From NCBI GenBank assembly GCA_022041995.1, contig CP074381.1, positions 1,302,001 through 1,366,000 of the forward strand: a stretch of DNA of 64,000 nt, read 5' to 3'. Below the pieces are notes generated by a model. That model was not told where the DNA came from and searched no databases. It was given only the letters and a program-made list of their open reading frames with translations. The translations under genes were made by a program, and so were the position numbers. Shown here one piece after another: positions 39,001 to 49,665 of this stretch (the first letter of the stretch is position 1; each line of letters opens with the position of its first letter). The DNA is from Cupriavidus necator (GTDB lineage Bacteria > Pseudomonadota > Gammaproteobacteria > Burkholderiales > Burkholderiaceae).

Positions 39001-39759
39001 TCATCCCGTGACCAGCGCGCCATTCTCCATATGCACGCGCTGCCCCACCTGCACACCGGGGTTCTGCTCGTAGGTAAAGCTGCGGTGGCTGCCGTCGTCC
39101 ATGCGCACGCGCACTTCGTAGTGCGTGTCCTTGCTGACGGCCTTCTCGATCTGGTTGCCGGCTACGCCGCCGCCCACGGCACCCACCACGGTGCCGACGA
39201 TGCGGCCGTTGCCCTTGCCGACCTGGTTGCCCAGCAGGCCGCCCACCACGGCGCCGCCGAGCGCGCCCAGGCCGCTGGTGTTGGGCTTCTGGGTCTGGAT
39301 CGGCGTCACGGAGACGATACGGCCGGCGTAGGGGCTGCCCTTGGCGGCCTGGCGCTCGGTGTCGGTATCGGCGCGCTGGCTGGCGCGGGGCTCGCGGTCG
39401 CGCTGGGCGGCCTGGCGTGTGGGTGCCGTACGCGGTGCGGCTTGCGCCGGTTGCGTGGTGTTTTGCCGCGCCTGCGCCGACTGGCCGTCGTCATAGACCG
39501 GCGGGTGCGTGGTGCTGCCCGGCGGCGGCGCGGTTGGTGCAGTGACGGGCAGCGGTCCTTGCGGAGCTTGCTGGCTTTGCTGGGCCTGCAGGTCAGGGTG
39601 GGTGGCCTTGCTGATCGGCAAGACGCCCGTGACGGCGGCTACGGCGGTCAGGCTGGCAATGACCACGGCTATGGCAGCCGCGCCGATCAACGGATGCAGG
39701 CGGCGCTGCGGCGGCAGCGGGGCGGGGGTTTGGTCGTGCGAAGTGGCTGGGCTCTGCAT
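39001..39759 (-). CDS. Glycine zipper 2TM domain protein
   Basis: A 252-residue envelope protein. An N-terminal membrane anchor (IGAAAIAVVIASLTAVAAVTG near residue 30) is followed by a long Pro/Ala/Gln/Thr-rich linker and a C-terminal domain with GALGGAVVGGLLGNQVGKGNGR and GAVGGGVAGNQIEK, the glycine zipper of the 17-kDa surface antigen/SlyB group, then a small beta domain (YEVRVRMDDGSHRSFTYEQNPGVQVGQRV). Such proteins stabilise the envelope; the exact role is unknown. It has no lipobox. It appears to be transcribed alone. Confidence 0.85.
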   Translation of the reverse strand: MQSPATSHDQTPAPLPPQRRLHPLIGAAAIAVVIASLTAVAAVTGVLPISKATHPDLQAQQSQQAPQGPLPVTAPTAPPPGSTTHPPVYDDGQSAQARQNTTQPAQAAPRTAPTRQAAQRDREPRASQRADTDTERQAAKGSPYAGRIVSVTPIQTQKPNTSGLGALGGAVVGGLLGNQVGKGNGRIVGTVVGAVGGGVAGNQIEKAVSKDTHYEVRVRMDDGSHRSFTYEQNPGVQVGQRVHMENGALVTG

Positions 39760-39964
39760 TGTTGTGGCTCCGGTGCGGCGGGCGCCGCGATGGGATGGAA
39801 CCAGTGTGGCCGAAGCGGGTGGGATTTTCCGTTTGTTTTTGTAAATATATGTAGGCCGGAAAAGCCTTTTTTATCAAAGGGTTGGGAGTAGGGGGAGGCG
39901 ATCAGGAGAGGGTGCTGTAACAGATGCCGGCCAGGGTCGAGTGATTGGATCCACCGCTGACGGG

Positions 39965-40003
39965 CTCCCTCTCCCGCTTGCGGGAGAGGGTTGGGGTGAG
40001 GGC
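39965..40003 (+). repeat. Intergenic GC-rich hairpin repeat, copy 1
   Basis: CTCCCTCTCCCGC-TT-GCGGGAGAGGG, then TTGGGGTGAGGG. This hairpin plus tail is a familiar dispersed intergenic repeat in beta- and gammaproteobacteria. A second copy lies 43 bases away in the opposite direction. Confidence 0.7.
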
Positions 40004-40045
40004 CGCGCTGATCCACGAAGTCAGGCCGGTGGTATGCCCGCGCCT

Positions 40046-40085
40046 GCCCTCCCCCCGGCCCCCTCCCGCACGCGGGAGAGGGGAG
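40046..40085 (-). repeat. Intergenic GC-rich hairpin repeat, copy 2 (inverted)
   Basis: Read on the minus strand: CTCCCCTCTCCCGC, GTGCGGGAGGGG, then a GC-rich tail GGGGGGAGGGC. It is a diverged, inverted copy of the repeat at 39965, and the two can pair over most of their length. It lies downstream of lysS and could act in mRNA ending. The remaining bases of the 39760-40131 intergenic region hold nothing else I can support. Confidence 0.65.
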
Positions 40086-40131
40086 CAAACCGACGGCGTT
40101 GATCAGGCTGTCGGTTTGCCGTGCCGTCGGC

Positions 40132-41676
40132 TCAGTCTTCCCGGCGCAGGTGCGGGAACAGGATGACGTCGCGGATATTCGGGCTGTCCGTCAGCAGCAT
40201 CACCAGCCGGTCGATGCCGATGCCGCAGCCGCCCGTCGGCGGCATGCCGTACTCCAGCGCGCGGATGTAGTCGGCGTCGAAGTACATGGCTTCTTCATCG
40301 CCCGCATCCTTCTGCTCGACCTGCTTGCGGAAGCGGTCGGCCTGGTCTTCGGCATCGTTCAGCTCCGAGAAGCCGTTGGCGATCTCGCGGCCGGTGATGA
40401 ACAGCTCGAAGCGCTCGGTGATGCCCGGCACCGTGTCCGAGGCGCGTGCCAGCGGCGAGACCTCGACCGGGTAGTCGACGATAAAGGTCGGCTCCCACAG
40501 CTGGCTTTCCGCGGTTTCTTCGAACAGCACCAGTTGCAGCGTGCCCAGGCCGGCGTTGAGGAACTGCGGCGCGTTGGTGTTGACGCCGAACTTCTTCAGC
40601 TCGGTGCGCAGGAAGTCGGCATCGGCCAGTTGCGCATCGGTGTACTGCGGCGCGAACTTCTGGATCGCCTGGCAGATCGTCAGCCGATGGAACGGCTTCG
40701 ACAGGTCCAGCTCGCGGTCCTGGTATGTCAGCACGGCGCTGCCGCGCGCATCGATCGCGGCCTTGCGGATCAGGTCCTCGGTGAAGTCCATCAGCCAGCG
40801 GTAGTCCGTATAGGCCGCGTAGAACTCCATCATGGTGAACTCGGGGTTGTGGCGCGGGCTCACCCCCTCGTTGCGGAAGTTGCGGTTGATCTCGAACACG
40901 CGCTCGAAGCCGCCCACGATCAGGCGCTTCAGGTACAGCTCAGGCGCGATGCGCAGGAACATCTGCATGTCGAGCGCATTGTGGTGCGTGATGAAGGGCT
41001 TGGCCGCGGCGCCGCCCGGGATCGGGTGCAGCATCGGCGTTTCCACTTCCATGAAGTCGGCATCGGCCATATGGCGGCGCAACGACGAGATCGCGTTGGT
41101 GCGGGCGCGGAAGGTGTTGCGCGTTTCCGGCGACACGATCAGGTCGACATAGCGCTGGCGGTACTTCATTTCCTGGTCGGCCAGGCCGTGGAACTTGTCC
41201 GGCAGCGGGCGCAGCGACTTGGACAGCAGGCGCAGCTCGCGCACCTGCACCGACAGCTCGCCCTTGTTGGTGCGGAACAGCTCGCCGCGGGCGCTGATGA
41301 TGTCGCCCAGGTCCCAGTGCTTGAAGGCCGCGTAGACCTCTTCGCCGACCTTGTCGCGGGTGATATAGAACTGGATCTGGCCGCTGCCGTCCTGCACCGT
41401 GGCAAAGCTGGCCTTGCCCATCACGCGCTTGAGCATCATGCGCCCGGCGATGGCGACCTCGACCGGCGCGGCCTCGAGCGTGGCCTGCTCGGTCTCGGCG
41501 TACTGCGCCTGCAGCGCGGCGGCCTGGTGGGAGGGACGGAAATCGTTGGGGAAGGGCACGCCTTGCTGGCGCAGCGCGGCCAGTTTCTCGCGCCGCTCCG
41601 CGATGATCTTGTTCTCGTCGACGGGAGGGGTGTCTGCGGCGGCTGGCTTGGCCTGGGCGCGGTTCGGTTCAGTCAT
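40132..41676 (-). CDS. lysS: Lysyl-tRNA synthetase (class II)
   Basis: Charges tRNA-Lys. The 514-residue protein has an N-terminal OB-fold anticodon-binding domain (about 70-190; [18 protein letters not shown]) and a class II catalytic domain with motif 2 [20 protein letters not shown] and motif 3 [14 protein letters not shown]. The ATG at 41676 is chosen, since residues before it look non-coding; the family starts about there. It follows an SDR gene and prfB on the same strand, the prfB-lysS pairing common in proteobacteria. Confidence 0.97.
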   Translation of the reverse strand: MTEPNRAQAKPAAADTPPVDENKIIAERREKLAALRQQGVPFPNDFRPSHQAAALQAQYAETEQATLEAAPVEVAIAGRMMLKRVMGKASFATVQDGSGQIQFYITRDKVGEEVYAAFKHWDLGDIISARGELFRTNKGELSVQVRELRLLSKSLRPLPDKFHGLADQEMKYRQRYVDLIVSPETRNTFRARTNAISSLRRHMADADFMEVETPMLHPIPGGAAAKPFITHHNALDMQMFLRIAPELYLKRLIVGGFERVFEINRNFRNEGVSPRHNPEFTMMEFYAAYTDYRWLMDFTEDLIRKAAIDARGSAVLTYQDRELDLSKPFHRLTICQAIQKFAPQYTDAQLADADFLRTELKKFGVNTNAPQFLNAGLGTLQLVLFEETAESQLWEPTFIVDYPVEVSPLARASDTVPGITERFELFITGREIANGFSELNDAEDQADRFRKQVEQKDAGDEEAMYFDADYIRALEYGMPPTGGCGIGIDRLVMLLTDSPNIRDVILFPHLRRED

Positions 41677-41737
41677 GATGTCTTGTCGGATCGCGCGGGG
41701 CATGCCGCGCGGATTCAGATGGCTTGATGGGTGCGGC

Positions 41738-42496
41738 TTAATAGTTGCGGAGATCGTCCAGCTCGGTGCTGCCGAAATCCGGGCGGTGCAGGTAGGCGAC
41801 GATGCGGCCGGCGGTTTCCTCGGCCGACGCCAGCTGTTCATTGGCTTTCAGCTCGCGGAAGCGCTGCACCTGGGCGAAGTCGGCATTGCGGATGGTGGCC
41901 TGCATGCCGGTGTCGATCACACCCGGGGCCAGCGCCACTGCGCGCACGGTGCGCGGGGCTTCGGCCTGGGCGTACTCGGCGTTGACCGAGCGCATGAACA
42001 TGTCCAGCCCGGCCTTGCCGGCGCAGTACGCGCTCCAGCCTTCGATCGGGCGGCGCGCCGCGCCGGAGGAGATCGCCAGCACCTTGCGCGGGCAGCCGAA
42101 CTTCTCGGTGCGCTCCAGGAACGCAGCGGTCATCGTCATCGGCGCCGCCAGGTTGGTCAGCAGGTGCGGCACCAGCGTCTTTTCCTGCAGGCGCGCGATC
42201 GGGCCGATCGGCTCGACCACGCCCGCGTTCAGGATCAGCGTGGCGCTGGTTGGCGGGATGTCGAGCGTATCGAGCACGCTGCCGAGCCAGCTGGCGGCGG
42301 GGCCGGCCTGCGACAGGTCCTGCAGGTGCCAGGCCACCGGCACGCCGCTCAGCGTGGCGATGCGCTCCAGCTCGCTGTTGCGGCTGCGCGCCACGCAGAT
42401 CAGGCGGTTGCCCGGCACGAGCAGGGCATTGGTCAGTGCCGCGCCCAGCCCGCGCGAGGCGCCGGTGATGATGTAGAGGTGATTGGCTTCGCTCAT
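41738..42496 (-). CDS. Short-chain dehydrogenase/reductase
   Basis: A 252-residue NAD(P)-dependent oxidoreductase of the SDR superfamily: the cofactor motif TGASRGLG near the N-terminus, NAGV in the middle, and the catalytic pattern Ser then YCAGK. The length is typical of classical SDRs. The substrate is unknown; the pattern resembles sepiapterin-reductase-like SDRs ([25 protein letters not shown]), but that is not certain. It lies between prfB and lysS, with 61 bases to lysS. Confidence 0.85.
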   Translation of the reverse strand: MSEANHLYIITGASRGLGAALTNALLVPGNRLICVARSRNSELERIATLSGVPVAWHLQDLSQAGPAASWLGSVLDTLDIPPTSATLILNAGVVEPIGPIARLQEKTLVPHLLTNLAAPMTMTAAFLERTEKFGCPRKVLAISSGAARRPIEGWSAYCAGKAGLDMFMRSVNAEYAQAEAPRTVRAVALAPGVIDTGMQATIRNADFAQVQRFRELKANEQLASAEETAGRIVAYLHRPDFGSTELDDLRNY

Positions 42497-42627
42497 GGTG
42501 CCCCGGTCGGAGATGTCGCCCTGCCGCCGTGCCGGTGTGGCGCGGGCGGCGGTACAGCGGTGGACGGATTGCTGTGCCGCCGCCGTCCGCGCCGGCAGGG
42601 CGGGCGGCGCGGACAACGGTTATGGCC

Positions 42628-43732
42628 TTACAGTCCCTGCTTGAGGCTGGCCTCGATGAACGGGTCCAGGTCGCCGTCCAGCACCTTCTGGGTGTTGGAC
42701 ATTTCCACGTTGGTGCGCAGGTCCTTGATGCGGCTCTGGTCCAGCACGTAGGAGCGGATCTGGTGGCCCCAGCCCACATCGGTCTTGCCGGCCTCGAGCT
42801 TGTCGGCCTCGGCCTGGCGCTTGCGCATCTCGTGCTCATACAGGCGCGATTTCAGCATCGACATGGCTTCGGCACGGTTGCGGTGCTGCGAGCGGTCGTT
42901 CTGGCACTGCACCACGATACCGGTCGGGATGTGCGTGATCCGCACGGCCGAATCGGTCTTGTTGATGTGCTGGCCGCCCGCGCCCGAAGCGCGGTAGGTG
43001 TCCACGCGCAGGTCCGCCGGGTTGACCTCGACCTCGAACGAGTCATCCACCTCGGGGTAGACGAACACCGACGAGAACGAGGTATGGCGCCCGCCCGACG
43101 AATCGAACGGCGACTTGCGCACCAGGCGGTGCACGCCGGTTTCGGTACGCAGGTAGCCAAAGGCGTATTCGCCCTCGATCTTGATGGTCGCGCTCTTGAT
43201 GCCGGCCACGTCGCCCTCGGACTCTTCCAGCACCTCGGCCTTGAAGCCCTTGCGCTCGCAGTACTTCAGGTACTGGCGCAGCAGCATCGAGGCCCAGTCG
43301 CACGCTTCGGTGCCGCCGGCGCCGGCCTGGATGTCGATAAAGGCGTTGGCCTGGTCCATCTCGCCCGAGAACATGCGGCGGAATTCCATGCCCGCGACGA
43401 TCTCCTCGAAGCCCTTGACGTCGGCCTCGATCGCTTCGAGCGTGTCGTCGTCGCCTTCTTCCCTGGCGAGTTCAAACAGCTCTTCGGCACCGCTGAGGTC
43501 GTCGGTGAGCTTGCTGAGCACACTTACCACGCCCTCGATTGCCTTTTTTTCCTTGCCGAGGTCCTGGGCCCGCTTGGGGTTGTTCCAGACGTCGGGGTCT
43601 TCCAGCAAACCGTTGACTTCGTCCAGCCTTCCTACTTTGACATCGTAGTCAAAGATACCCCCGTAGATCTTCCGTCCGGGAACGGAGATCGGAGATGGCA
43701 CCGGAGATGGCGTTGAGGCGTTCTGCTTCCAT
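42628..43732 (-). CDS. prfB: Peptide chain release factor 2, with programmed +1 frameshift
   Basis: RF2 ends translation at UGA and UAA. The 367-residue product needs a +1 shift at codon 28: the first 27 codons ([13 protein letters not shown]...) end at CTT TGA, and the main frame continues with [13 protein letters not shown]. The main part has the stop-recognition tripeptide SPF ([11 protein letters not shown]) and the GGQ motif ([13 protein letters not shown]). This is the classic autoregulation: low RF2 lets the ribosome stall at the UGA and shift. Starting the gene at the later in-frame ATG would lose the true N-terminus. The downstream SDR and lysS genes may be co-transcribed. Confidence 0.97.
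43648..43663 (-). promoter_or_regulatory. prfB programmed frameshift site
   Basis: On the minus strand the sequence is CGGGGGTATCTTTGAC: an internal Shine-Dalgarno-like GGGGG, a 3-base spacer, then the slippery CTT followed by the in-frame stop TGA and C. This is the standard RF2 recoding site. It must not be confused with the nine probable sequence errors elsewhere in the window. Confidence 0.95.
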
Positions 43733-43924
43733 GATGTTCCTGCGCTTCGAAAACCTCGAATTATAGCGGATCAGCGCCGCAACCCGGGGCTTGCGGATCG
43801 CCTCGGGCGGGCCGCGGACCGAACGGATTGGCCGCCGCGCGGTCTATCCGCCGGGGCCGGGCGACGCACGCGGCGATAATACGGGTCGCAAGCCGCTCCC
43901 CGGCAAGACAAAGAACAGGGACGA

Positions 43925-44635
43925 ATGACGCAAACCAGACATGACATCGAGCCAGGCCGGCGCCGCGCGCTGGGCCTGCTGCTGGCCGCCGCGGCCGTGG
44001 TCACGGCCGGCTGCGGCACCACGGGCGGGCCCGTGCCGGACGGCTACTACCGCGTCGAGCGCGGCGACACGCTGTATTCGATCGCGCGCAAGCACCGCCG
44101 CAGCGTACGCGACCTGACCCGCTGGAACAGCGACATCACCAGCCCCAGCCAGATCGAGGTGGGCCAGCTGGTCCGCGTGCGGCCGCCGGGTGGTGCGTCA
44201 GGCAGTGCTTCGGCCGGCCAGGCCGTGACCGATACCCCGCGCGTCGACAGCGGCACGGCCGCCCGGCCGCCCGCCAGCAGCATCCGCCTGCAATGGCCGG
44301 CCGACGGGCGCGTTACCGCGGGCTTCTCGCCGCCGGCCAGCAAGGGGCTGAGCATCGCGGTGCCGGCCAACGGCACGGTGCGCGCCGCCGGCGCCGGGCG
44401 CGCCATCCACGTCGGCAACCTGCGCGGCTACGGCATGCTGGTGATCGTCAAGCACAGCGACGACTGGCTGACCGTCTATGGCAACCTGGACCAGCCGCTG
44501 GTCGCGGAAGGCGCCCAGGTATCGGCAGGCCAGGACGTGGGCCGCATGGGCGCGAGCCCGAGCGAGCTGCACTTCGAGGTGCGCGGCAACGGCAAGCCAG
44601 TGGATCCCGCTGCTTACCTGCCGTCCCGGGGCTGA
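43925..44635 (+). CDS. NlpD-like LysM/M23 lipoprotein, probably without catalysis
   Basis: A 236-residue predicted lipoprotein (lipobox TAGC near residue 30) with a LysM peptidoglycan-binding domain at about 42-88 (YYRVERGDTLYSIARKHRRSV... VGQLVRV) and an M23 (LytM) domain at about 125-230. The zinc-ligand positions of active M23 enzymes are altered: GLSIA stands where active enzymes have H-x3-D, and the late block is SELHFEVR with one His only. It therefore resembles NlpD and EnvC, which activate amidases in cell division and do not cut by themselves. It lies between prfB and recJ on the opposite strand. Confidence 0.88.
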   Translation: MTQTRHDIEPGRRRALGLLLAAAAVVTAGCGTTGGPVPDGYYRVERGDTLYSIARKHRRSVRDLTRWNSDITSPSQIEVGQLVRVRPPGGASGSASAGQAVTDTPRVDSGTAARPPASSIRLQWPADGRVTAGFSPPASKGLSIAVPANGTVRAAGAGRAIHVGNLRGYGMLVIVKHSDDWLTVYGNLDQPLVAEGAQVSAGQDVGRMGASPSELHFEVRGNGKPVDPAAYLPSRG

Positions 44636-44661
44636 ACGGGGGCGGAAACCCCCGGAGCACG

Positions 44662-46358
44662 CTACTGCGCGTGCTCGATCACCAGCTGCACGCGGGTGAC
44701 GCCATTGAAGGTGTTGTTGTCGAGCCGGTAGGCCACCTGCGCGCTGGCGCCGAGCGAGTCGGCGTGGTTGAACCAGATCGCATCGAAGCGCTGGCTGCCG
44801 CGCCCCAGCTGCAGCTTCAGGTGCTTGCCCTTGAGCACGCTCTGGCGCAGCACGTCGAACTCGCCGCAGAAGGTCGGCGCCGGGAAGCCCTGGCCCCATA
44901 CCTGCTGCTCCAGCAGGGTGACGAATTCCGGGCTGAAGCACTGGTCCTCGATATCGCCGTCGGTCTCGATCACGCGCGCCAGCTGGTCATCGGTCAGCCA
45001 TTCGCGGCCGACCGCCTCAAAGGCTTCCTGGAACTCGGCAAAGCGCTCGGCGCGCACGGTCAGCCCGGCCGCCATGGCGTGGCCGCCGAACTTGAGCAGC
45101 ATGCCGGGATGGCGCTTGGACACCAGGTCCAGCGCATCGCGCAGGTGGAAGCCCGGGATCGACCGGCCCGAGCCCTTGACGGTGGTCTCGTCGCCGGGGG
45201 CGAAGGTGATGGTGGGGCGGTGGAATTTGTCCTTGAGCCGCGACGCCACGATGCCGATCACGCCCTGGTGCCAGGTGTCGTTGAACACGCTGACGGTAAA
45301 GCGCGCCGACGGGTCGGGGCCGGCCAGCGGCTGCTCCAGGATCTGCAGCGCCTCCTGCTGCATGCCGGCCTCGATGTCGCGCCGCTCGCGGTTCATGCTG
45401 TCCAGCTCCTGCGCGATCTCCCAGGCGCGGTTGGCATCTTCGGTCAGCAGGCATTCAATGCCCAGCGACATGTCCGCGAGCCGGCCGGCGGCGTTCAGGC
45501 GCGGACCCAGCCCGAAGCCCAGGTCGAAGGTATTGGCGCGCGCCGCCTCGCGCCCGGCGGCACGGAACAGCGCCGCCACGCCCGGCTGCATGCGTGCGGC
45601 GCGCATGCGGCGCAGGCCCTGCGCCACCAGGATGCGGTTGTTGGTGTCCAGCTTGACCACGTCGGCCACCGTGCCCAGCGCCACCAGGTCCAGCAGCGTC
45701 TGCAGCGGCGGCTGGGTGGCCTGCGTGTAGACCCCCGCTGGCGCAGCTCGGCGCGTAGCGCCAGCAGCACGTAGAACATCACGCCCACGCCCGCCAGGTT
45801 CTTGCTGGGGAATTCGCAGCCCGGCTGGTTCGGGTTGACGATCACCGCGGCCTGCGGCAGCTCCGAGCCCGGCAGGTGGTGGTCGGTCACCACCACGTCG
45901 ATGCCCAGCGCATTGGCCGCGGCCACGCCGTCGACGCTAGCGATGCCGTTGTCGACCGTGACGATCACATCCGGCTTCTGCCTGGCCGCCAGCGCTACGA
46001 TCTCCGGGGTCAGGCCGTAGCCGTACTCGAAGCGGTTCGGCACGATGTACTCCACCCGCGCGCCCAGCATGCGCAGCCCGCGCACGCCCACCGCGCAGGC
46101 GGTGGCGCCGTCGCAGTCATAGTCGGCCACGATCAGCAGGCGCTTGCCGGCGGCGATGGCGTCGGCCAGATAGGCCGCGGCGTGGCCGATGCCCTTCATG
46201 GCCGCGGGCGGCACCAGTTCGGGCAGGTCGGTGGCCAGTTCGGCGGCGCGGGCCACGCCGCGCGCGGCCAGGATGCGGGCCAGCGTGGGGTGCAGGCCGG
46301 CGGCGGCCAGCGAGCTGGCGTGTTCGGGGGAAAATTGGCGGACGGCGATCCGGGTCAT
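44662..46358 (-). CDS. recJ: Single-strand DNA exonuclease RecJ, interrupted by an apparent 1-base deletion
   Basis: A 5'-3' single-strand exonuclease for recombination and mismatch repair, 565 residues when one base is restored. The DHH-family motifs are clear: ADYDCDGATA near residue 80, DNGIAS, VVTDHHLPG, and the DHHA1 part GGHAMAAGLTV near 435. The first frame ends its correct sequence at ELRQRG and the second continues with VYTQATQPPLQTLLDLVALG. One more base in the CCCCC at 45732-45736 joins them, so a sequencing error is likely. It follows the RpfE-type gene on the same strand. Confidence 0.93.
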
Positions 46359-46409
46359 GGGCGGGGCGGCAGGTGATGTTTCGGTAGGGGCGGCGCGTGT
46401 CAGGCGGCT

Positions 46410-47519
46410 TCATGCGGCATAGGCGAGGTCGGAAAGCAGCGCGCGCCAGTCGCCGCGCGGGCCCATGCCGCGCCAGAACTTGCGCAGGTCGGCGCGGCGC
46501 ACGGTGAACTCGGCAAAGTGGTTCTCTCCGCCCAGCACCAGCGTGATGGCGCCGACCTGGCCGGCCACCAGCGCTTCCAGCGCCGGCGCGAACCAGTCGG
46601 CATCCAGCCCATGCATGCGGTCCAGCCACAGGCCCCAGTCTTCGGCGATATGCGCTTCGGTGGCGCTGTCGAGCATGGCCAGCACCGTGCCCTCCACCCC
46701 GGTGGCGCCAGCCAGGCCGGCCGGCACCGGCAGCACGCGGCTGCCGCCGGCCAGCGCCAGCCCGCTCAGGAAGGGATCGTTGCTAAGCACCGTATCGGCC
46801 AGCCGCGGCACCGGCTGCAGCGCGCCGCCGCCGTACAGCCAGACCGAATTGACCGGCGCCTCGCCGGCGGCCTCGCGCGCCTGGTTGACGCGGTGGTCAT
46901 ACCAGGTCATCTGGATCTCGTTCTGCAGGCGGCGCCAGTCGCGCGCGCGCGCGCCGGCCTGCATCCAGATATCGATATTGCGGCCCGCCGCGCGCAGCGG
47001 CGTGGTCGCCTCCAGCGGGCCGAATGCGGCCTCGGGCAGGTACCAGCGCTGCGGGCACGGCGATTCCAGCGCGATGCCGGATTCCAGCAGCAGCTCGTCA
47101 ATGGCGGCGCGCAGGGCCGTGGCTTCCTGCTGCCGGATGCCCAGCTGGGCGGGCGGCATCAGCACCAGGTGATCGCGCGCGGCGTGGATGTGCACCGGCT
47201 GCAGGCAGGTCCAGGACTGGCCGTCGGAGGTGGCGGGGACGGTGCCGCCATGGTCGGCCAGCCGCATATAGGGCGCCAGCGGCACCCGGATCGGGTCCAG
47301 CCCCGCCTTGCCGGCCAGCCAGCGCTCCTGCGGCAGGCTGCGCAGGAAGGGGTCGTCGTGCCGCTCGCGCGGGCCGGGCGCGGCCCGGGTCAGCAACTTT
47401 CCGAGCGCGGGCAGCTCCAATTGCCGCAGCAGCGCGCCGGGAACGACATCGTCCCGGCCGTCGTCGCCGGCGCCTGGCGGGACGGAAAAGGGCACAATCA
47501 GGGTCAGGTGCGTCATCAT
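46410..47519 (-). CDS. RpfE-type protein (phosphoglycerate mutase-like annotation), role unclear
   Basis: A 369-residue cytoplasmic protein of a family annotated either as regulatory protein RpfE type or as a phosphoglycerate-mutase-like protein. Visible blocks include WYDHRVNQAREAAGEAPVNSVWLYGGG and a late ITLVLGGENHFAEFTVRR. No signal peptide or membrane segment is seen. In Xanthomonas an rpfE gene lies near recJ, prfB and lysS; the same set is found here without any DSF synthase or sensor genes. The function is not established. I use the ATG at 47519 (two adjacent ATG codons). It is followed by recJ and divergent from lolC. Confidence 0.72.
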   Translation of the reverse strand: MMTHLTLIVPFSVPPGAGDDGRDDVVPGALLRQLELPALGKLLTRAAPGPRERHDDPFLRSLPQERWLAGKAGLDPIRVPLAPYMRLADHGGTVPATSDGQSWTCLQPVHIHAARDHLVLMPPAQLGIRQQEATALRAAIDELLLESGIALESPCPQRWYLPEAAFGPLEATTPLRAAGRNIDIWMQAGARARDWRRLQNEIQMTWYDHRVNQAREAAGEAPVNSVWLYGGGALQPVPRLADTVLSNDPFLSGLALAGGSRVLPVPAGLAGATGVEGTVLAMLDSATEAHIAEDWGLWLDRMHGLDADWFAPALEALVAGQVGAITLVLGGENHFAEFTVRRADLRKFWRGMGPRGDWRALLSDLAYAA

Positions 47520-47668
47520 GGTGGCGAGATTGTAAACTCCCGGCTGGCCGGCGCCAGTCCCGGGCGACGCCGTGGCGTGACCGGGACGGCGCCCGCCGAG
47601 GCTTGCATGAGTGCCGCCAGCGCCCCCCGGCGGGGCGCCGGCGCTTTCCCGAAACAACAGGAATCCTC

Positions 47669-48911
47669 TTGAACTTTCCCTACGAGTGGCAGATCGGCTG
47701 GCGATATACCCGCGCTAGCAAGCGCGCCAGCCGCAACACCTTCATTTCGTTCATCTCGATGATCTCGATGTTCGGGATCGCCCTTGGCGTGGCCGCGCTG
47801 ATCGTGGTGCTGTCGGTGATGAACGGCTTCCAGAAGGAAGTGCGCGACCGCATGCTGTCGGTGCTGGCGCATATCGAAGTGATCGGCCCGTCGGCGCTGC
47901 CGGACTGGCAGAAGACCGCGGCCGAGGCCTTGCAGAACAAGGAAGTGGTCGGCGCCGCGCCCTATGTCGCGGCCCAGGCCATGCTGACCCGCGACGACGC
48001 CGTGCGCGGCGTGCTGCTGCGCGGCGTGGAGCCGTCGCAGGAGCCCAAGGTGTCGGATATCGGCAGCCAGTTCCGGGCCGGCAGCATGACGGCGCTGGCG
48101 CCGGGCGGCTTCGGCATTGCGCTGGGCAACGAGCTGGCCAACGCCATGGGCGTGCAGGTCGGCGACAAGGTCACGCTGGTGGCGCCGCAGGGCACCATCA
48201 CGCCGGCGGGCGTGCTGCCGCGGCTCAAGCAGTTCACCGTGGTGGGCGTGTTCTCGTCCGGGCATTTCGAGTTCGACAGCGCGCTGGCGCTGGTCAACAT
48301 GCATGATGCCGAGACCCTGTTCCGCCTGAGCGGCCCCACCGGCGTGCGCCTGAAGCTGCAGGACATGCAGCGCGCGCCGCAGGTGGCCAACGACCTGGCC
48401 GGCACCATGTCGGGCGAGCTCTACCTGCGCGACTGGTCCAAGCAGAACCGCAACTGGTTTGCCGCGGTGCAGACCGAGAAGCGCATGATGTTCATCATCC
48501 TGACGCTGATCATCGCGGTGGCCGCGTTCAACCTGGTGTCCACGCTGGTGATGACCGTCACCGACAAGCAGGCCGATATCGCCATCCTGCGCACCATGGG
48601 CGCGCAACCCGGCTCGATCATGAAGATCTTTATCGTGCAGGGCGTGGCCATCGGCTTTATCGGCACCATCCTGGGCGTGGCCGGCGGCACGCTGATCGCC
48701 ACCAATATCGACGTGATCGTGCCTTTCATCGAGCGGCTGCTGCACGTGCAGTTCCTGCCGCGCGACATCTATTTCATCAGCGAACTGCCTTCGGATCCCC
48801 GCGTGAACGACATCGCCACCATCGGCATCATTTCCTTTGTGCTGGCCACGCTGGCCACGCTCTACCCCAGCTGGCGTGCCGCCCGCGTCAACCCGGCGGA
48901 GGCGCTGCGCT

Positions 48912-48919
<8 letters not shown>
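47669..48919 (+). CDS. lolC: Lipoprotein-releasing ABC transporter permease LolC/LolE
   Basis: Inner-membrane subunit that extracts lipoproteins for LolA. The 416-residue protein has a first membrane helix (about residues 25-50; [26 protein letters not shown]), a large periplasmic domain, and three C-terminal helices ([22 protein letters not shown], then [20 protein letters not shown] and [16 protein letters not shown]), which is the LolC/LolE form. The start is a TTG at 47669 with AGGAATCC in front, giving [14 protein letters not shown] as in the family; the earlier open frame is not convincing. It overlaps lolD by 8 bases. Confidence 0.94.
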
Positions 48920-49652
<733 letters not shown>

Positions 49653-49665
49653 GCCGGCCGAGCCC

